A DNA stretch of 27,646 bases. It comes from Rodentolepis nana (lineage: Eukaryota > Platyhelminthes > Cestoda > Cyclophyllidea > Hymenolepididae). Both the position numbers and the translations under genes were made by a program. The stretch lies in the NCBI GenBank assembly GCA_900617975.1, contig UZAE01012657.1, forward strand, positions 6,819-34,464, in the 5' to 3' direction. Below, piece by piece: positions 22,621-27,646 of this stretch. Position 1 is the first letter of the stretch. Every line of letters begins with the position of its first letter. The notes beneath the pieces are model-generated. The model searched no databases. It had not been told where the DNA came from and saw only the letters and a list, made by a program, of their open reading frames with translations.

Positions 22621-25600
22621 CATGTATAGCTATATTCAGGCGACATCGTATAACCATATTTCTTCCAGAACAGGCAACTGTTATTTGCGAACAACGTGTC
22701 TTTAAGTCGGCAAATAACTCCGCAGTCGCAATGTCAAAAAAAGATATAAGTGAAGATTTCGGTATTTATCAAATAAATATGCGAAAACTCCCAATGATAT
22801 AATTAATAATAATCACAATTGGGAAAACGAATTAGCAATCAAAAATGTTACCTTATTGACACCAAGTAGCATCACACAAAGACCCGATGACAAATAAATC
22901 TGGGGAAAACATTTAGTGCTAAAATGCGTGCTAGTGGAAATATTGGCACGCGATTTATCTGCCAAATATGACAAAGGAATATAACACAATTATTTGATTG
23001 TTGGCGTGATTAACAAGCTTAAACTTTGTTGGTTGGTCGCAAAACAGAATAAAATAATAATGTTCGTTTTCATTTAATATATTATATATTTCATTGATTA
23101 AACCACATCTAATGATCTGAAAGTAGCAGCTTGAATGATGGGAATTACATTAGTCTTATAGAAATCAGCTGTGAATAAATTAGTAGTTTTCGAATACATA
23201 TACTCCCGATATTGCCTAAAAGAAACCAGCGACTCAAAGAGGCTGTTTACATGACATTTCATGAAATTTCCTTCCAAAGTTGTAGACAGAGGTCTATGTT
23301 GAGGTGGATCAGGCTAATATAGAAATATTATACACTACTCAAAAAGCATGATTGACATTTCATATTTCGCCTTATATATATTGCATTGAGGGTAATGGCG
23401 ACACTTGCAGCCAACTTGACATATCCTCCAATCCTCCATCTAAATGCCATCGGCTCGTCCTAGAGTGAGTCACTCTTCTACCCATGCGTGTTCCTTCGGG
23501 TGATTAAGCCACCCAGCAAGGAACGATGCCAACGGGAAAAGAAGGGAAATTTTTCGTCCCAAAACCAGCCAATTAGAATGGTTTAACTGTTTGTGAATTT
23601 AGGAGTTCTGTTTTTTTTTCATACATAGTAGGGAGAGAAGTCGGAAATCAGCTGAAATTAGTCAACGGTGCTAGTGAATGTTGTGCAATATCCAATTAGT
23701 AATTAACTAGCAACTTCTTTGGCTGATGAAGTCAAAGTGCGCAAATTTGTGACGTAAAAAGTTCGTACATGATTACAGCAGAAAATAAGGCCAGTAAATT
23801 CCGTATTAGAAGGAAAGGGTGTAATCGAATTAGTCTGGTAATAGCGACTGAAAACAAGGCGGTGCCCAATAAAAGGGAAACTACTGTGTCCATTAGAATG
23901 CAATAAAATGGCATGAATAAGGAGTCGAGTAATTATATATCGATTAAACTACCGCCTATTATGGCATGGTATTAAGAGAAGGGAAGAACTGTACATGTGA
24001 ATAGTGCAAGAAAACATCCGTTAGGAAGTCATAAACGCCTCTAGAAGGTAAATCCCAGTCATATTACATAGACCCAAGGATTATAAGTCATTGTACATAC
24101 TTGGACAATAAAAGTAACTAATACATCTAGAAGATATATTTCATGAAGAAATAACCAAACTGGTAATATACCAATATGCGTGTAAGAATGTGAATTGCTG
24201 TCAAGAAAAAGCAATCACGCTTATTGACGAGGCATCCCATTGTAGGACTAAAAATTAGGCATTTGTGAATAAATTGACAAGTAATATTAGTTAAAAGAGG
24301 CTATCACTTTAAAAATGAACAATTGTTTTTGAATGAAGGTGAGCATTGGTCATGACGAACGTGTGTATTCAGAAGTAGGATTAACAGAACTATAGGAATA
24401 TTACATACCAATCGATTAATGACCACTAATGCCAGTTCATTAATCAATACAATTTGGTGAACAGATTAAAGTAATTAAGGGGCAGATAATCAAACAAACC
24501 AAATCGAATTAAGACTATTAAATACAGTACTTTCGATACTGCAAGAGCAAAAGGTGGAATAAAGCAAAACCAGCACTGAAAAGAGATAAAAAAGCTAAAA
24601 TCATCGTCACAAAAACATGGAAACTGGAAATAGAGCAAAATGTTTAGGAAGAAAACGTGCACTCACTCAGAATCTATCTCTACACACTCGTTGATTATAG
24701 CTAGCATTCAGACATATTAAAACAGGGACCTGAATTCGAACCTTATTTTCCAAGTTAACTGTTGAAAGAAACTCTCCGAGACATGGGGCAGGGAATTAGT
24801 ACATTTACATGTAACTTAGGGGGGTGATTCAAATCTTACTAGATCATATATTGGAGCCATTTCGTGCACAGGATATATCATTCCTTGCTCCTGGTGGTGA
24901 AATAATAAATGTACTGCCCATAATAAATCGAAGCACATGTGCAAAAGATGTAAATTCCTATGAAGTAAAACCGGAAGTGTATAAAAGACTGAAAGGAACT
25001 TCTCGTTATGTTTCATAAAATCCAAATCTACAGATAAATGTACTGGATTTTAAATAAGTGAAAAGGTGAAGATTATAATCAATAGACGGCATTTCTAAAA
25101 CGAAATGATAAATGTTCAAAACTATGGCCAACATCGAAGATCTATGATAAGTGGTATTGGCTGATGCCTTTCAAACAGCCTAAATGACCAAAGGTCAACA
25201 TTTCAATTAAAGAAGGTCATTTTATCGTTTGGTTGACTTTAAAAATGCAATTGAAACTCGCACAATTTTACCGTTTAAGGTGAGTGCAAGCCGATCATCA
25301 ATTGTTAAGAGAAAAGGAAGTGCTAGATTTACGCTAAGAATTGATATTTATTTTGAATTTTTCCCTTACACTTATAATCTACTGGACATTAATCGAAAAA
25401 CCAGAACTCAATATAGGTTAATATACCATGAAATACTATTTATACGCTCTTAAAGATTCCTATATTCTTATTTAATAAAATTTATTAGGCGGTATAGGTG
25501 GGTTCGATCAATAACCATTTGATTAAATAGTAGATTAAGATGATAAATCAGTTAAGTAAAGAATTTATAAAGTGGATAATTAAAAAGCGTTTATCTGATA

Positions 25601-25722
25601 AATTAATCCATCAAAATTGCAGGGATTTTCTTCCTCGTGAAGGAAATGATCCTCTTTGCTAAGACATCAATTTAGGAAAGTGTGCAACTTTGCAAGTTAT
25701 TCAATAATCGATATTTGTCTCA

Positions 25723-25999
25723 CGGGGTGTGCGATAGACTTACCTCCACGTGGTGCACCCTGGGCAACGTATACTCATAAGGTAAAAAAGTCTATTAACC
25801 GACGTCATAGTCGACCACTTCTACAGTATTCACCTTATCCTACTTTCTATCATTGTGCCTGTCTCTTTTACATCTGCAAATCACTCTTCGGTCCACCCTC
25901 TTGAACTTTGATGTTTCTCCCCTCTATGAAGCCTGAAGTTAAGTAAAGAGCTAATGATAACTATGAAAATGCCTGTTATTCAAAATAAATATAAATAAG
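25723..25999 (+). mobile_element. SINE-like retroposon, copy C (277 bp, internally deleted)
   Basis: The copy starts CGGGGTGTGCGATAGACTTA and ends with an A/T tail (AAAATAAATATAAATAAG). It is flanked by the perfect 11-bp duplication TATTTGTCTCA at 25712-25722 and 26000-26010. Compared with copies A and B it lacks roughly 40 bp in the middle, between the CCGRC-like segment and the B-box region, and the B-box core is degraded (TAGTCGACC). The 3' hairpin is damaged (AGCCT against GAGCT). The intact duplication shows the deletion is internal, so this is one insertion and not two fragments. Confidence 0.87.
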
Positions 26000-27646
26000 T
26001 ATTTGTCTCATACAGGGGAAGAGTTATGAGGGCTAAAATTGAGATATAAGAGAAAACGAGTGAATAGAAGATTTAAACGGTTGCTTCTAATAGATTATCA
26101 CAACACGCAATCTTCTAAACGGAGCAGTAGGGTAGCTAATGACTGCTACGTGGTCATGGTTCGTTCTGGCACAACTTCAAATCACACGCACACGCACACA
26201 AAGCGAGAATTACCACGCATTAGCCTGATTAATGAGAGCCCACTTAAATAACATTTCAACACCTTTTAATGTAATCAAGCTCGCTGGTCGAAAAGGCCCC
26301 AGACTTGAAGCGAGACAGCGTTTGTTGGAACACGCATATGAAGATGTATAAAAATGAAGACGTCGCCTAAAAATCGATTTGATCTAGCCATTAAGCGATA
26401 ATCTTTACGATGAGAAAATGTGGTGAAGGCATGCTCTAAGAATGCGGTGAGAGAAATGTTGCGTAAGGACAGCAATTTACGGTGATTGAAAGACACGGTA
26501 AGTCAAAAACACCTATGCCAAGGTCAAGTACATAGTAGAAAGCGCGAATAGAATATGTTATTCAACTGTGCACAAAAGAAGCACTAACTCCACGAGTATG
26601 GACGAGCGGACAAGAAAAGAAGGATTTCGCTTTTCGTTTAAATTAATTAGACTAATTGGAATGAAATGGTAGATTGAAAGTGAATAATGCGACATTAAGA
26701 CTGTGCTAACTAATTAATGATAATTCTATCTGTTGCCACGAAGTAAGAAAGCACCTTCAAGTGGGCAAGAATACCATAATTATATCTTAGCAACAGAATA
26801 CAGCATGACCAAAAATAGAGACTGATAAAATATTATGTTAGTGCAAGAATTTCATTCATCTACGTCAAAAGTAGTTTATCAAATTAAGTTGGTTCTGCAA
26901 AAGGGCTGAGATGTGTTATATCATATTTGGCCCTTGAAATTCAGGAGAATATATTGGTAAATTAAGACAGACAAGGGCACGGTAACACACAATAGAATGC
27001 AGAAGAATAGTTGGGGGTAAAGGAAATTGGGAATTCAAGGGAGTTCATGGGAAGAAAACTAATCAAGCGCAGACCAATCAGAGCAATAAATTTTGGAGCA
27101 AGGTTGAAAGCCACAATCCGATCTTCCATCAAAGTACATCCAATTTATGTCTGCTTTCCAAGAGCTTTAATCCACTATACGTGCGCTAAGCACACATGTC
27201 TGTTATGATGCTCTCCTCTTTGAAATAAAGACAAACAACGCCATTGTAATGCTGAGGTAAAATAAAGTCAGAACAAAGCCTGACCAACTCAATCTAAATA
27301 AATCGATCATATCAATCCTGGTATATTTCAATTACTCTAACAAGGAAGCGCAAACATTGAGAAAAGTGCTTAAAACATGAAAAAATGTAGATTTAAGATG
27401 TTGGGTTATCTATATCCTTATTAATACACTCGCAGAAACGAATTTCCCACTTTTCAAAAGGCCGAAGATAAAAATCATCAAGATTTGCCTGATGAAAGGC
27501 GGTCAATTACGAGGAGAGTCATAAAATTGGGGCCAATAACGAAGAGGATCAAGTGTGCATCAGTGAAGTGGGTGGGTAGGAGGGTTTGCTACTTTCGTGG
27601 TCTCTACAAATGATCTCCCACACTATCCGATATCTTCCCCTCCCCT

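Larger units (their letters stand above)
15644..27646. other. Unassigned 12 kb upstream of the first visible exon
   Basis: Probably one or more introns of the same minus-strand gene, since exon 15643-15536 is internal and its upstream partner has not been found. Three SINE copies with target-site duplications occupy about 0.9 kb. The rest is AT-rich with scattered microsatellites. Two small stretches (18140-18312 and 23400-23540) have some coding-like character but cannot be called exons with confidence. No LIM-domain Cys/His pattern was recognised on the minus strand. Confidence 0.45.

Noticed and set aside
24824..25018. 64-codon plus-strand frame with fairly even composition (FLAPGGEI... 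SYEVKPEVY)
   Set aside because: No family match, no convincing acceptor or donor, and the opposite strand is equally open.
25490..25530. tRNA B-box-like GGTTCGATCA
   Set aside because: No acceptor stem or A box at tRNA spacing around it.
15867..25999. Interpretation of the three repeats as solo LTRs or TRIM elements
   Set aside because: Target-site duplications are 11-13 bp with A-rich tails, unlike the 4-6 bp duplications of LTR elements.
26275..26496. Decayed transposase-like plus-strand frame (GRKGPRLEARQRLLEHAYED)
   Set aside because: Resemblance to helix-turn-helix transposase sequence is vague, stops follow at once, and no terminal repeats were seen.

Overview
This is a eukaryotic, AT-rich, mostly non-coding window. 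It holds no operons, no bacterial-style gene density and no long open frames. What it does hold is short coding exons bounded by GT-AG splice sites, multi-kilobase introns, microsatellites, long poly-C runs and interspersed retroelements. An invertebrate animal is the best guess. The retroelement fragment resembles jockey/CR1-type elements of arthropods and other invertebrates, but I cannot fix the phylum from sequence alone.

One gene can be supported. It lies on the minus strand, and four internal exons are visible at 15643-15536, 13090-12913, 6415-6074 and 1277-1141, in transcript order. Exon lengths are 108, 178, 342 and 137 nt. Their phases fit each other exactly (0/0, 0/1, 1/1, 1/0), and together they give 255 uninterrupted codons of Ser/Thr/Pro/Arg-rich, mostly disordered protein. 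Short motifs (an HFHIP stretch, YRRN, and RYDWPAP followed by an Arg-rich helix) resemble the linker of actin-binding LIM proteins (abLIM/UNC-115, related to dematin). This is a tentative family call: neither the LIM domains nor the villin headpiece is seen, so both ends of the gene appear to be missing or unrecognised.

The introns and the 12 kb upstream of the first visible exon contain three copies of one short retroposon at 15867-16187, 18493-18803 and 25723-25999. Each has a perfect 11-13 bp target-site duplication and an A-rich tail. All three point in the plus direction, antisense to the gene. This looks like a SINE family with a B-box-like motif and a conserved 3' hairpin; its 5' region carries a splice-donor complement resembling the U1 snRNA 5' end. 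A separate non-LTR reverse-transcriptase fragment at 12361-12676 has its two halves in opposite orientations, as expected from twin-primed insertion.

The rest is low-complexity or featureless DNA. Eight C runs of 9 or more lie on the plus strand and none of 9 or more G, a strong strand asymmetry relative to the gene. I found no tRNA, rRNA, CRISPR array, integron, phage or complete protein-coding transposon. The SINE family is the most interesting item; there is no evidence of a new multi-gene system.
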